Part shown: positions 32,994 through 43,500 of the stretch, in pieces
Numbering within the stretch: position 1 is the first letter of the stretch
How the letters are laid out: each line of letters opens with the position of its first letter
Assembly (NCBI GenBank): GCA_024400295.1
Contig: JAKSNA010000020.1
Location: 1 to 49,619, forward strand
Source: Bacteroidales bacterium
GTDB lineage: Bacteria; Bacteroidota; Bacteroidia; Bacteroidales; F082
Reading direction: 5' to 3'
Length of the DNA stretch: 49,619 bases
Translations under genes and position numbers: made by a program
The notes under the pieces: generated by a model
Seen by the model: only the letters and a program-made list of their open reading frames with translations
What the model was told of the DNA's origin: nothing
Database searches by the model: none

Positions 32994-34736
32994 ATGAGAA
33001 AATCTATCATTCTGTCAGCGCTCGCGCTTTTGGTGATGACGGGCTGCAAAAAGGAAAAAGTCACAGATCCACAACCCTCGACAGGAAAGGCGAGCCTTGT
33101 GGTTTATGGTGATATTTACACGGCAGAAAGTGAAAACCCTTCGGCAAAGGCATTCGCCGTGAAAGACGGCAAGTTCATATATGTCGGCACAAAAGACGGC
33201 GCGAAAGATTATATCGACGACAATACCACAATCATCAACCACACTGAAGGGACGGTGATTCCCGGTTGCTATGAAGGTCACGCACATTATCTGATGCAAA
33301 ACGGCTTGAACCTCATGAACGGGCCTGCAATCAACATCAGCACCAGCGTGCCGGAATTTTTTGAAGAAGTGAAATCCACATACCAGAGGGCCAAGGCTGA
33401 AGGCAAGTCAAGCATCTACGGTTTCGGATGGCTTTACCAAACTTTTGAGTATGACGGTATGCCCACGCGCCGGCAGCTGGATTCCGTCTGCCCCGACATC
33501 GCGCTCTTCGTGAGTGATTCCGAGGGACACAAGGGGCTTGCCAACACCCTGTGCCTCCAGAATGCAGGCATCATGGACGCTGAAGGCAATGTGCTCATCA
33601 ACGAGATAAGGGGCGGCGAGATATGCATGGGCGCCGACGGCAAGCCCAACGGACTTCTCAAAGAACAGGCGGGTACCTACGTCCGCAAGAAAGGCATCAA
33701 CTTCAATGAGATATTTCCCACGTCGTCTGCCATCGCGGCAGTTGAGCTCTCGCAGCAGGCACTTCTCGAAAACGGTTACGTCTCGTATATGGACGGCTGG
33801 GCTAATTACTACGGAACCAATGCTTTCTATGAAGCTGCCAGGACATTGGACGACGGAGGCGGTCTTCACATACTTCTCGGCCTGCCATACGAGTTTGAGA
33901 GCTCCTGCGAAGACATCGAAAAGGAAGTTGACGAGGCTGTCAAGACAAGAAGATACAGCGGCGGACACATCAACGCCAACTATGTCAAGATCTTCATTGA
34001 CGGCACTGTGGAAAGCGGGACGGGACTCACCATCTATCCTTATCAAGACGGACATCAGGGAATCGCCAACTGGGAAGAAGACGAAGTGGCGGCTATCACT
34101 GAATATGCCAACGCCCATGATATGACGATGCACATCCACACCATGGGCGACGGGGCGGTGCATCGCGCCGTGAACGCTTTCGCCGGCTTCGGCAATCCGG
34201 AGGCCCGTAACACCATAGTTCACGCACGCAACGTGCCGGACGAGGATTTCCGGAGGATCGCCGACAACAACATCATCGCCGTGAGCGGATTGCTGTGGCA
34301 CGTCATGAGTGAAGAGGCTGCCAGTTATTTGGATACGATTCTCCCGGCCAATCTGGTAGGAAAGGCCTATCCGATGAGGTCTTACTTCGACCACGGAGCG
34401 GTAATGTCGTCTCACTGCGATTTCCCCGCCACCTCGGGCTCGCCTAACGACCCGTTCGGAATCATGGAGATCGCGGTCAGCGGACAGGCACCGGGCGGGG
34501 TTACACCACCATTCTGGACAGACGAACTCATCACTCGCGAGCAGGCACTTCAAGCACTCACCATCAACGGCGCATACCAGATGCACGTCGAGAATGAACG
34601 CGGAAGCATCAAGGTGGGCAAATACGCCGACTTTGTGCTCGCCGACAAGGACGCGTTCCAATGCCCTGTGACGGAAATCCACAACACAAAGGTAGTCTCC
34701 ACATGGTTCGAAGGCAGAAAGGTCTATCCGAGATAG
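32994..34736 (+). CDS. YtcJ-type amidohydrolase lipoprotein
   Basis: This 580-residue lipoprotein (signal ending ALLVMTGC, lipid Cys18) has an amidohydrolase-3 (YtcJ-like) metal-dependent hydrolase domain. Metal-binding HxH is at His96/His98 (GHAH). Later His/Asp motifs are visible as MHIHTMGDGAVHRA, IVHARNV, LLWHVMSEE and SSHCDFP. The end NERGSIKVGKYADFVLADKD is the typical return strand of the composite domain. Members act on N-acyl or cyclic amide substrates; the substrate here is unknown. It is a tandem paralogue of the N-terminal part of the next gene, with near-identical C-terminal blocks. It is membrane-attached, which is uncommon for the family. Confidence 0.85.
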   Translation: MRKSIILSALALLVMTGCKKEKVTDPQPSTGKASLVVYGDIYTAESENPSAKAFAVKDGKFIYVGTKDGAKDYIDDNTTIINHTEGTVIPGCYEGHAHYLMQNGLNLMNGPAINISTSVPEFFEEVKSTYQRAKAEGKSSIYGFGWLYQTFEYDGMPTRRQLDSVCPDIALFVSDSEGHKGLANTLCLQNAGIMDAEGNVLINEIRGGEICMGADGKPNGLLKEQAGTYVRKKGINFNEIFPTSSAIAAVELSQQALLENGYVSYMDGWANYYGTNAFYEAARTLDDGGGLHILLGLPYEFESSCEDIEKEVDEAVKTRRYSGGHINANYVKIFIDGTVESGTGLTIYPYQDGHQGIANWEEDEVAAITEYANAHDMTMHIHTMGDGAVHRAVNAFAGFGNPEARNTIVHARNVPDEDFRRIADNNIIAVSGLLWHVMSEEAASYLDTILPANLVGKAYPMRSYFDHGAVMSSHCDFPATSGSPNDPFGIMEIAVSGQAPGGVTPPFWTDELITREQALQALTINGAYQMHVENERGSIKVGKYADFVLADKDAFQCPVTEIHNTKVVSTWFEGRKVYPR

Positions 34737-34799
34737 TTCCTGTCACTGTATCTTTTTAAATGAGTTAATAGACATTATCAATAACCAAATCTTTAAAAA

Positions 34800-37616
34800 A
34801 TGAAAAAATCAATCATTCTGTTGGCCATCGCGCTTTTTGTGATGACAAGCTGCTGCAAACACGAGACCGCCGACACGGTGGTCTATGGCACAATTCACAC
34901 CGCCGAGGCTGAAACTCCAATAGCCGAAGCCATTGCTGTCAAAGACGGCAAGTTTATCTACGTTGGCGACAAGGCCGGTGTGAAATCGTTAATCAAAGAA
35001 GGAGTGACTGAAGTCATCGACCATACCGGCAAAGGTATGGTGATGCCGGGCTGCTTCGACGGCCACGCGCATTATATGATGACCATCTGTCTTGCCAATA
35101 TGAAGGGTGGCATTCTTTTCTTTCACGAGGATGATAAGGCCGAGATTCTGAAGAAAGTCGATGCCGCAACTCTTGAAGCCGCCAAAGCAGGGAAACAATG
35201 TCTCTTCGGCTTCGGTTGGGACCTGTTTAAAAACAGAATTGTTGACCACATCACTTTGGCTGAACTTGATGCTGTCTCTCACGGGCTGTCTGTTGCTTTG
35301 TTTGACTCAGGCGGACACAATATGTACTGCAATACAGAATGTTTCCGCCGCTGCGGCATCATCGACGACAAAGGCAATGTGCTTATCAATAAAATCGATG
35401 GTGGTCTGCTTGAATTAGATGAAAACGGACATGTTACGGGTTTCATCGATGAGCGCGTGACAGGCTATCCTATGCGTATGGGCGGTATCATCCCGGATGA
35501 AATAATAGATGATGAAGTTGCATCAATCGCACTTGAAAAATCTCAAGAACTGCTGCTTTCCACTGGCTATGTGTCATATATGGAAGGTTGGTCAAATGCT
35601 TATCATCCAACAAAGTTCTATGAGATAGCCAACCGTTTTGACAAAGAAGGCAAGCTCAAGATGCTCCTTTCCATGTCATACGAAGTCGAGCCTTGGCAGA
35701 AGGATATGAGCGAGCAGATTGACAATCTCGTGTCTCTTAACAAAACATACGGTACATCTCACGTGCGTCCGCAGTATCTTAAGGTGTTTATGGACGGCGT
35801 CGTGGAAGCCACCACCGGCTCAATGTACAAACCATATAAAAGCGGAATTGTTTACAATAGCCATTGGGCTGTCGATCGTCTCGCCGACGTCACTCTCGAA
35901 TGCAACGCCAAAGGTCTCACCGTTCATACTCACGTGATGGGCGACAAAGCCATCGCTGAGGCCACCGACGCTTACATCAAGGGCGGCGACGGAGTGCACC
36001 GCAACTGCCTCGTGCATCTGCGCAATGTGAGAAAGGAAGATTTCAAACGTTTTGCCGACAACAACATCGCCTGCACCGCCGGCTTGACATGGCATGTGAC
36101 GGACGAACTGAGTCTGGCGGTGTTGCCTGAATTTATTGATGAGGAATATGTACTGCACGGTTATCCTATCAAGTCGTTCTTCGATGCAGGAGTCAAGGTC
36201 TCAAGTCATACCGATTATCCGGCCAACGGAACATGCCCTCAGGATCCTTTCGGAATTATGGAGATTGCCGTAACTGGACAGATGATAGAACAGACTACAG
36301 GAAATCCTACTCCTTTGTTCGATACGGAAGAACTCATCACTCTTGAGCAGGCATTGCAGGCTCTTACCATCAACGGGGCGTGGCAACTCGGTCTTGAAAA
36401 CGAGCGCGGAAGCATAAAAGTAGGCAAATATGCGGACTTCGTGCTCGCTGATCAGGATGTGTTCAGCTGCCATGTCACAGACATCCACAAGACAAAAGTC
36501 GTCTCCACATGGTTTGAAGGTGAGAAGGTTTATCAGTCTCCTATGACCAAGATTGCCGATTATCTGTATGAATATGAAGCTGAAGATTACGGCACGGAAG
36601 CTCCCACGGCACTTCTTACCTACGACGGCCCCGTGGCTTTCGGCTGCAGCGCGGTCAGAAACGGGAATTTTTACGGGAGAAATCTTGACCTGAACATAAA
36701 CGAACTATGTGAATTTATAGTAAGGACAAAGGCCACAGGGACTCGTAAGCACGCTTCCATCGGGGTGTCCAATCCGGTATTTCCGACCATTACGAATGAA
36801 AAGGTTCAGGCCGGTCTCACGGAAGAGGAACTGAATTTCATTCCGTGGATGACGATGGACGGCATAAATGACGCCGGACTCGTATGTAACATCAATGTCG
36901 TGAATATGTATGATATTGAGAAGAATATGCACTTTCATACCAACCTCGGCAAGCCTCAGATTATGGTTATGAATCTGGTACGTGCGCTTCTCGACAACTG
37001 CGGCAGCGTCGCCGAGGCGAAGGAGTTTATCATGAATCACGACATAACCCCGATTCCTGCAGAAATGGGAGAAATGTGGGACGGACATATTATGATTGCA
37101 GATGCAGAAAACACCGTTGCCGTTGAGTTTACAGGAGAAAAAGGTGCTGAGGTCAAGTTTGTTGAAACGAACATTATGACTAACTTTTACAATCATCTTT
37201 ATGAAGCTGCCGGAGAGTATCCTCAACACGCATGTGGCGTGGAAAGATATGAAATCCTCAAGGCCAATTATGATGGCGGCAACACGATGCAGGGAATGTG
37301 GGAGCTTATGAAAAAGGTGCAATACACCCAAGCATACAAGGAATCAACCGAGCCTTTCTGGTGCTCTGAATACTACGACGTCATTCCATCATTCGATGAG
37401 CATGCCCGCGAATATTGGACAAAGGAAAAAGTTCTTGAACAGGAAATGCCGGCAATCGAAGTAGAGGCTTATAAGGTGTATGAGAAAACCGGCGAGTACG
37501 ACCCCGAACTGAATCTGTGGTTCACCGCTCACAACAGCGTCTATGACATCGCTAACAGAATCCTTTGGGTGACTATTCGCGAGAAATACGAAAATCATTA
37601 CGAATTCAAATTGTAA
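34800..37616 (+). CDS. Amidohydrolase fused to Ntn hydrolase
   Basis: One 938-residue lipoprotein (signal ending VMTSCC) holds two enzymes. Residues about 25-580 form a YtcJ-type amidohydrolase (His89/His91 in GHAH, VHTHVMGDKAIAEA, LVHLRNV, SSHTDYP). Residues 616-938 form a choloylglycine/penicillin-acylase-like linear amide hydrolase. It starts at Cys616 in FGCSAVRNGNFYGRNLD with partner Arg627 and Asp630, and has later blocks WMTMDGINDAGLVCNINVV, DGHIMIADAENTVAVEF and TNFYNHL. In this family the Cys becomes the N-terminal nucleophile by removal of what precedes it, so the chain may be cut between Gly615 and Cys616 to release or activate the second enzyme. I am not aware of this fusion. Substrates might be N-acyl amides, bile-acid conjugates or beta-lactam-like amides. 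Confidence 0.82.
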   Translation: MKKSIILLAIALFVMTSCCKHETADTVVYGTIHTAEAETPIAEAIAVKDGKFIYVGDKAGVKSLIKEGVTEVIDHTGKGMVMPGCFDGHAHYMMTICLANMKGGILFFHEDDKAEILKKVDAATLEAAKAGKQCLFGFGWDLFKNRIVDHITLAELDAVSHGLSVALFDSGGHNMYCNTECFRRCGIIDDKGNVLINKIDGGLLELDENGHVTGFIDERVTGYPMRMGGIIPDEIIDDEVASIALEKSQELLLSTGYVSYMEGWSNAYHPTKFYEIANRFDKEGKLKMLLSMSYEVEPWQKDMSEQIDNLVSLNKTYGTSHVRPQYLKVFMDGVVEATTGSMYKPYKSGIVYNSHWAVDRLADVTLECNAKGLTVHTHVMGDKAIAEATDAYIKGGDGVHRNCLVHLRNVRKEDFKRFADNNIACTAGLTWHVTDELSLAVLPEFIDEEYVLHGYPIKSFFDAGVKVSSHTDYPANGTCPQDPFGIMEIAVTGQMIEQTTGNPTPLFDTEELITLEQALQALTINGAWQLGLENERGSIKVGKYADFVLADQDVFSCHVTDIHKTKVVSTWFEGEKVYQSPMTKIADYLYEYEAEDYGTEAPTALLTYDGPVAFGCSAVRNGNFYGRNLDLNINELCEFIVRTKATGTRKHASIGVSNPVFPTITNEKVQAGLTEEELNFIPWMTMDGINDAGLVCNINVVNMYDIEKNMHFHTNLGKPQIMVMNLVRALLDNCGSVAEAKEFIMNHDITPIPAEMGEMWDGHIMIADAENTVAVEFTGEKGAEVKFVETNIMTNFYNHLYEAAGEYPQHACGVERYEILKANYDGGNTMQGMWELMKKVQYTQAYKESTEPFWCSEYYDVIPSFDEHAREYWTKEKVLEQEMPAIEVEAYKVYEKTGEYDPELNLWFTAHNSVYDIANRILWVTIREKYENHYEFKL

Positions 37617-37625
37617 TAAGTTGAT

Positions 37626-39317
37626 ATGAAGAGAATGTTTTCAATAATAGCTTTTATAGCCATATCATTATTCGGATTGACATCGTGCTCCGACAACTCA
37701 GAAGTGAAATCCGACGGCCCGATTGTGAAATGTTTCAACGGCAGTTTTATCGGTTATGTCGAAGACAACGGCGTCTTGACTTTCAAGGGAATACCTTTTG
37801 CGAAAGCTCCCGTTGGAGAACTTCGTTGGAAGGCTCCGCAGCCGGTGGAGACATCTAAAGATGTCTTCGAAGCCAAGGAATACGGACTTCCCGGACTTCA
37901 GTCATACGACGAGGGCGAGGTGGCGAGTCACGGTGACGTGAGCGAGGACTGCCTCTATCTGAACGTCTGGACCACCGACCTTCAGATGAAGAAAGACCGT
38001 CCGGTCATGGTATGGTTTCACGGCGGCTCCTACGGCTGGGGCGGCACCATCGATCCTCTCTACGAAGGCAAATACCTCGTGGCAGAGTATCCCGATGTGG
38101 TATTAGTCACGGTTGAATATAGAGTCAACGCCATGGGGTTCATCGACTTTGTCGATGTCCCCGGCGGCGAGGCGTTCCCCGATGCACCTTATCTCGGCAT
38201 CCTCGACCAGCAGCAGGCACTGCGTTGGATTCAGCAGAATATCAGTGGCTTCGGTGGTGACCCCAACAACGTGACCATCTTCGGGGAGTCGGCCGGCGGC
38301 GGCTCAGTCACATGTCATCTCATAGCCAAAGGCTCGGAAGGCCTCTTCAGACGCGCTATACCTATGTCGGGTGAGATCTGTCTGCAGCACACGCCGGAAA
38401 ATTATAAGAAAACAGGACAGGCGGTCAAACTGCTCGCCGCGACAGGCTGCACCAACATGGACGAGCTGATGGCGCTCTCGGAAGCCGACCTGCTCAAAGC
38501 CTTGAACACGGAGGCCGGCGGAGTGAGCGCTGAAGGCATTGGAGGCTGCGTGGGCGACTTCAACAACTGGCCTATGCGCCGTGACGAGAGAAGCATTATA
38601 CCTTCCGATGGCTACAAGGCTCTGCTCGAAGGGAAGTCGAAAGACGTTGACGTCATGGTTGGCATTGTGGCCGATGAGATAAGATATTGGGCGCATCTTC
38701 AGTTCGACCCGTCGGACGAGGAAAGCCCTCTCGGATTTTATTACGAATGGGCGAAAGCGAAGGTCGATGGCATTAAGAAAGTAGGAGGCCCGGAGACGGC
38801 ACGCCGCGTTGATGAAAGTATGAACTATATCGACCCCGACAGTGACGAGTGGGATGCAAAACATCCCGGAATATGGAAATACACCGAAATTCTGAACAAT
38901 TATAATTTCCGACTCGGCAGCATCACCATGGCAGAGAACCACAGCGAGGCCGGCGGCAAGGGAAAAACATATATGTACGTCTTCGGTAAGGGCTATGAAA
39001 AAGGTTCCACTCACGGAGAGGATTACATGAAAGCCTGCCACGCATGCGAGCTCACTTACGCATTCAATAACCTCGTTTACGAAGACGGCGCTCCATTCGA
39101 TCCGGTTCTCACGAAACGTTTCAGCAACATCTTCGTGAACTTTGCACGCACCGGCAACCCGAGCATCGAAGGACTTGACATTCCGGAGTATGACAAGACC
39201 GACAGAAGCACCATCATCGTCGGACGCAACGCTGAGATTTATGTCGAGAATAACCCGCTTCCGAAAGAGACGGAACTGCTTCTGCCGACGTATTACGACT
39301 TTTTCCTGAAGAAATAA
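37626..39317 (+). CDS. Type B carboxylesterase lipoprotein
   Basis: This 563-residue lipoprotein (signal ending FGLTSC) has the carboxylesterase type B (PF00135) alpha/beta-hydrolase fold. The start block LTFKGIPFAKAPVGELRWKAP, SEDCLYLNVW, the oxyanion-hole WFHGGSYGWG, the nucleophile Ser222 in FGESAGGGSV and a C-terminal His in ACHACELTYAF are all present. It hydrolyses carboxylic esters; some relatives act on p-nitrobenzyl or amide-like substrates. It starts nine bases after the amidohydrolase-Ntn fusion gene, in one operon with it, so three membrane-tethered hydrolases are coexpressed. Confidence 0.9.
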   Translation: MKRMFSIIAFIAISLFGLTSCSDNSEVKSDGPIVKCFNGSFIGYVEDNGVLTFKGIPFAKAPVGELRWKAPQPVETSKDVFEAKEYGLPGLQSYDEGEVASHGDVSEDCLYLNVWTTDLQMKKDRPVMVWFHGGSYGWGGTIDPLYEGKYLVAEYPDVVLVTVEYRVNAMGFIDFVDVPGGEAFPDAPYLGILDQQQALRWIQQNISGFGGDPNNVTIFGESAGGGSVTCHLIAKGSEGLFRRAIPMSGEICLQHTPENYKKTGQAVKLLAATGCTNMDELMALSEADLLKALNTEAGGVSAEGIGGCVGDFNNWPMRRDERSIIPSDGYKALLEGKSKDVDVMVGIVADEIRYWAHLQFDPSDEESPLGFYYEWAKAKVDGIKKVGGPETARRVDESMNYIDPDSDEWDAKHPGIWKYTEILNNYNFRLGSITMAENHSEAGGKGKTYMYVFGKGYEKGSTHGEDYMKACHACELTYAFNNLVYEDGAPFDPVLTKRFSNIFVNFARTGNPSIEGLDIPEYDKTDRSTIIVGRNAEIYVENNPLPKETELLLPTYYDFFLKK

Positions 39318-39358
39318 TATAACAAACAGCAGTAATAAATAAGATGTTTTAAATAGTG

Positions 39359-39377
39359 TCCACATTGTTTATGTGGA
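39359..39377 (+). terminator. Probable terminator of the hydrolase operon
   Basis: TCCACAT / ATGTGGA (39359-39365 with 39371-39377) has a five-base loop and is followed by a T-rich stretch. It lies 42 bases after the esterase stop. Confidence 0.55.
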
Positions 39378-39412
39378 AATTATTTTATTATATGTTTTTT
39401 TGAAAAAATCAC

Positions 39413-39420
39413 TATTTTTG
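39413..39420 (+). promoter_or_regulatory. -7 box of the RND operon
   Basis: TATTTTTG followed by CA lies 92 bases before the adaptor ATG at 39512. It predicts a leader of about 88 bases that contains the hairpin at 39455-39489. Confidence 0.6.
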
Positions 39421-39454
39421 CAAAGCGAAAAAATATTTCCGAAATCGGTTTAAT

Positions 39455-39489
39455 GGTTCTGGACTGATGAGGTGAAGAATTACAGAACC
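39455..39489 (+). promoter_or_regulatory. 5' leader hairpin with shared loop motif
   Basis: GGTTCTG (39455-39461) pairs with CAGAACC (39483-39489). The loop contains CTGATGAGGTGAAGAA (39464-39479). The T9SS cargo gene has the same stem and a loop motif differing at one of 16 positions (47737-47778, minus strand). It lies 22 bases before the RND adaptor start. It may be a cis-acting RNA element or a protein-binding site. Confidence 0.6.
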
Positions 39490-39511
39490 TGCATAAAATC
39501 TTTTTATTTAG

Positions 39512-40597
39512 ATGAAGTCAAAACGATTAATTCCAATTGGATTGCTGGTTTTGTTGGCAACGTCGTGTGTTGAAATTCCGGAGGCGGAATTCACGCCATA
39601 CGAGACAATGACAATCTCAAAGACAGACTGCGAGCTTCCGACAGCGGTCGCCTCAAACCTGAAAGGCACCAAGACAGTTAGTGTCTATCCAAAAATAGAC
39701 GCGCAGCTGAAAGAAACGATGGTGCATAACGGACAACGTGTGAGCAAGGGTCAGGTGATGTTCAAACTTGACGACCGTGCGCAATACCTGGCGTTGCAGT
39801 CGGCGACGGCGGCACGCCTCAACGCCGAAGCCAACCTCTCCACCGCAAAGCTGAACTATGAAAGCAACAAGGAACTTTTCCAGAAAGGGATAGTCAGCGA
39901 CTACGTCTTGGAATCGGCGGAGAACAACTACAAGAGCGCTCAGGCGGCGGTCGAAGTCGCGAAGGCGGAGGAAGACGTCGCAAGGACGAACCTCTCCTAC
40001 TGCGACATCACGGCTCCCGTTGACGGAGTGCTCGGCGAGATAGTCCCTTCGCCGGGCGACCTCGTAAGCTCGACAATGTTCAAGCCGATGACGGTCATCT
40101 CCGACAACAGCGAGATAATAGCGAATTTCTCCCTTACGGAAAACGATTATCTGGCAATTCAAAACGAATACGACGGTTCGATGAACCTGAGCATGCTGCC
40201 ACCCGTTGACCTGAAGCTGAAAGACGGCTCGATGTACGAGCATAAGGGCAGGATCACCAGCATTTCGGGTGTCGTTGACAAGCAGACCGGCTCCATAGTG
40301 TGCGAGGCGCGTTTCCCCAACCCTGACGGCAAACTGCTGTCAGGACAGAACGGAACGATAGTCATCACATATACGTATGAGGATGTTATCATAATCCCAA
40401 TGACATCGGTGGTACAGCTGCAAGACAAGAAGCTCGTTTACAAAGTGGGTTCCGACGGCTGCGCCACCGCAACGTTGATAGAAGTCGCTCCGGAAAACAC
40501 AGGGAAGAATTACATTGTCACCGGCGGCCTGGCGGTGGGCGATGAGATCGTCGCATCAGGCGCAGTGACAGTCCAGGACGGAATGAAAGTGAAATAG
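39512..40597 (+). CDS. RND efflux periplasmic adaptor
   Basis: This 361-residue lipoprotein (signal ending LLATSC, lipid Cys19) is a membrane-fusion protein of the HlyD/AcrA type. A lipoyl-like half-motif (VYPKIDAQLKETMVHNGQRVSKGQVMFKLDD) comes first, then a coiled-coil hairpin (about 95-150), the second lipoyl half (CDITAPVDGVLGEIVPSPGDLV) and beta-barrel and membrane-proximal domains to the end. It links the inner-membrane pump to the outer-membrane channel. It is first in a three-gene operon; the pump gene starts two bases after its stop codon. Confidence 0.9.
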   Translation: MKSKRLIPIGLLVLLATSCVEIPEAEFTPYETMTISKTDCELPTAVASNLKGTKTVSVYPKIDAQLKETMVHNGQRVSKGQVMFKLDDRAQYLALQSATAARLNAEANLSTAKLNYESNKELFQKGIVSDYVLESAENNYKSAQAAVEVAKAEEDVARTNLSYCDITAPVDGVLGEIVPSPGDLVSSTMFKPMTVISDNSEIIANFSLTENDYLAIQNEYDGSMNLSMLPPVDLKLKDGSMYEHKGRITSISGVVDKQTGSIVCEARFPNPDGKLLSGQNGTIVITYTYEDVIIIPMTSVVQLQDKKLVYKVGSDGCATATLIEVAPENTGKNYIVTGGLAVGDEIVASGAVTVQDGMKVK

Positions 40598-40598
40598 T

Positions 40599-43500
40599 AT
40601 GAACAAAGAGTATTTTTTCATGAAAAGGAAGGTGATGGCGGTGTCCATCTCCGTCCTGATACTGTTGATAGGCTTCATCTCACTCAACACCTTGCCCATT
40701 GAACAATATCCCGACATCGCGCCTCCGACAATCAACATCGAGGCTGACTACACCGGCGCTGACGCCAACTCCGTCATGACCGCCGTCATCATGCCCATAG
40801 AAGAGTCCATCAACGGCGTGGAAGGCATGACATACATCACCTCGACGGCTTCGTCAACAGGCAACGCCACGATAGAGGTCTTCTTCGAACAGGGCGTTAA
40901 CCCCGATATGGCCGCCGTGAACGTCCAAAACCGCGTGGCCAAGGTGCAGAGCACACTGCCGCAGGAGGTGCTTCAGAACGGCATCAAGGTCACGAAGAAA
41001 CAGAAGAGCATGCTTCAGATCTCGGCCTTGGTGAGCAAGGACGGTCGTTTCGACAACGACTTCATCACCAACTATTTAGACATCAACGTCATCCCGAAGC
41101 TGATGCGTATCAACGGCGTCGGCGGCGTTACCAACCTCGGCAACGTCTATTCACTCCGTATCTGGTTCCACCCCGACCAGATGGCCGCCTACGACCTGAT
41201 GCCCAACGAGGTCATCAGCGTCATCTCCACCCAGAACTTCGTCGCGCCGGCCGGCTCTCTCGGCCAGAAGTCATCGAATATGTATGAATACACGATGGAA
41301 TACAGCGGGCGACTCAAAGACATCGAGGAGTTCAAGGACATCGTCGTGAAGACCGGCGACAACGGCAAGATATTGAGGCTCAGGGATGTCGCCGATGTGG
41401 AGCTTGGAGCTTTGTCATATTCTTTCTCCTCTGACGTTGACGGCAAGCCTGGCATAGTGTTCATCGTTTATCAGGCGGCGGGCGCCAACGCAACACAGGT
41501 CAATGCGCAGATAGGCGAGGCATTTGAGGAAATCCAGAAGGAGATGCCGGCCGGACTGGAGTTTACCATACTTCAGACAGCCGATGACTTCCTTTTCGCA
41601 GCCATCCACAATGTTGTCGAGACACTTATCATCGCCATCATCCTCGTCATCCTGGTGGTGTTCTTCTTCCTTCAGGATTTCAAGTCAACGCTCATACCTT
41701 CAATTTCCATAATAGTATCGACGCTCGGCACTTTCGCCGTCGTGAAATTAGCCGGCTTCTCGCTTAACATCCTGACGCTTTTCGCCTTGGTGCTTTCCAT
41801 CGGAACTGTCGTCGATGACGCCATCGTGGTGGTCGAGGCTGTCATGGCCAAGTTAGAAGGCGGTGCACAGTCGGCCCGCAAAGCCACCAACGAGGCGATG
41901 CACGAGGTCATGGTGCCGGTCATAAGCTGCACGCTCGTGTTCATGGCTGTGTTCATCCCGACGACGTTCATGCCCGGCACTTCCGGCAAGTTCTTCACAC
42001 AGTTCGGCATAACGATAGCCTCGTCAGTGGGTATCTCCTGCATCTCGGCTCTCACGCTCTGCCCCGCATTATGCGGCATCATGATGCGCCCGAAGGACGA
42101 CAAGGTCAGAAAAAACATCGGATATTATGTGAAAAAAGCATACGACGCCTCATATTCCGCCTTGAAAAACAAATATATGAAGGCTGTGCAAATCTTTGTG
42201 AAGAGACCTGTCATCGCGGTTATCGCGCTTGTATGCGCGGTGGTGCTTATGGTGTGGACGATGAAGACGACACCTACGGGACTTATCCCGCAGGAGGACC
42301 AGGGCGTTATCCTCGTTGACATCTCAACGGCTCCGGGCAACACCCTTGAGCAGACCCAGAGAATCATGGAAGACATGAAGAAAGACATAATGAATATTCC
42401 GGAGATTGAGACCTGCGCCTCCGTGTCGGGCTTCGGCATGCTTTCGAGCGCCGGAAGCAACTACGGCACCCTGATTATGAGGTTGAAGAACTGGGACGAC
42501 AGAAAAGGCATAGAGCACAGCATAAACATGGTCATCTATAAGTATTACCTTGCTTCACAGAGAGTCAAGGAAGCCTCCGTCGTTCCTTTCCAGATGCCAC
42601 AGATTCCGGGCTACGGCACAGGCAACATGATGGAGCTTGTCCTTGAAGACCGTCAGGGCGGTGACATGTCGGTGTTCGCGGCCCATGCCAACCGTTTCCT
42701 CGAAGTGCTTCAGGCACGGCCTGAGATTGATGTGGCGATGACCTCTTACAACGAGAACTTCCCGAAATACAAGGTCGATGTAGATGCGGCCCAGTGCATG
42801 AAGTCGGGCATAACGCCTCAGGAAGTCATAGAGGTGCTCGGAGCTTATTGCGGCGGCGCATACTGCGGGAAATACAACAAGTACGGCAAGGTGTATAACA
42901 TCATGGCCAAGGCCTCACCCGAATACACGCTTGACCCTGTCTCACTCAACAACATCTTCGTGCGCACCGGCGACAAGATGGCTCCCGTGTCGCAGTTCGT
43001 GACGCTCACCCCTACACTCGGCTCTTCGGTGCAGAAACGCTTCAACCTGTTCAACGCCATCTTCTGCAACATCCAGGGCGCGGCGGGCTATTCCACCGGT
43101 CAGGTGCAGAAGGTCATCGCCGAAGTCGCGGCGGAGTCGCTTCCTGTCGGTTACGGCTACGAATATGCGGGCATCTCAAGAGAAGAGGCGAAGACGGCGG
43201 GAAGCAACAACACGATTTTTATCTACGCCATCTGCGTGCTGCTGATATACCTCATCCTCGCCAGCCTTTACGAGTCGTGGTTCGTGCCGTTGGCGGTCCT
43301 CATGTCAGTGCCTTTCGGCTTGATGGGCGCTTTCTTCTTCACGAAGATAACCGGATTTGAGAATAACGTGTATCTTCAGACCGGCGTCATCATGCTTATA
43401 GGACTGTTAGCGAAGACGGCAATCCTCATCACCGAATTCGCCACCGAGCGGCGTGCACAGGGACTGAGCATCATTGACGCGGCGCGGCAGGCCTGCGACG

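Noticed and set aside
33408..34682. 424-codon minus-strand frame opposite the first amidohydrolase
   Set aside because: Long only because of codon bias on the sense strand; no signal, promoter or domain.
38304..39365. 353-codon minus-strand frame opposite the esterase
   Set aside because: Shadow of the esterase, which has complete catalytic motifs.
39455..39489. Hammerhead ribozyme reading of CTGATGAGG...GAAGAA
   Set aside because: CTGATGA and GAA recall the hammerhead core, but no stem II between them and no cleavage-site stem III fit; the simple outer stem explains the pairing.
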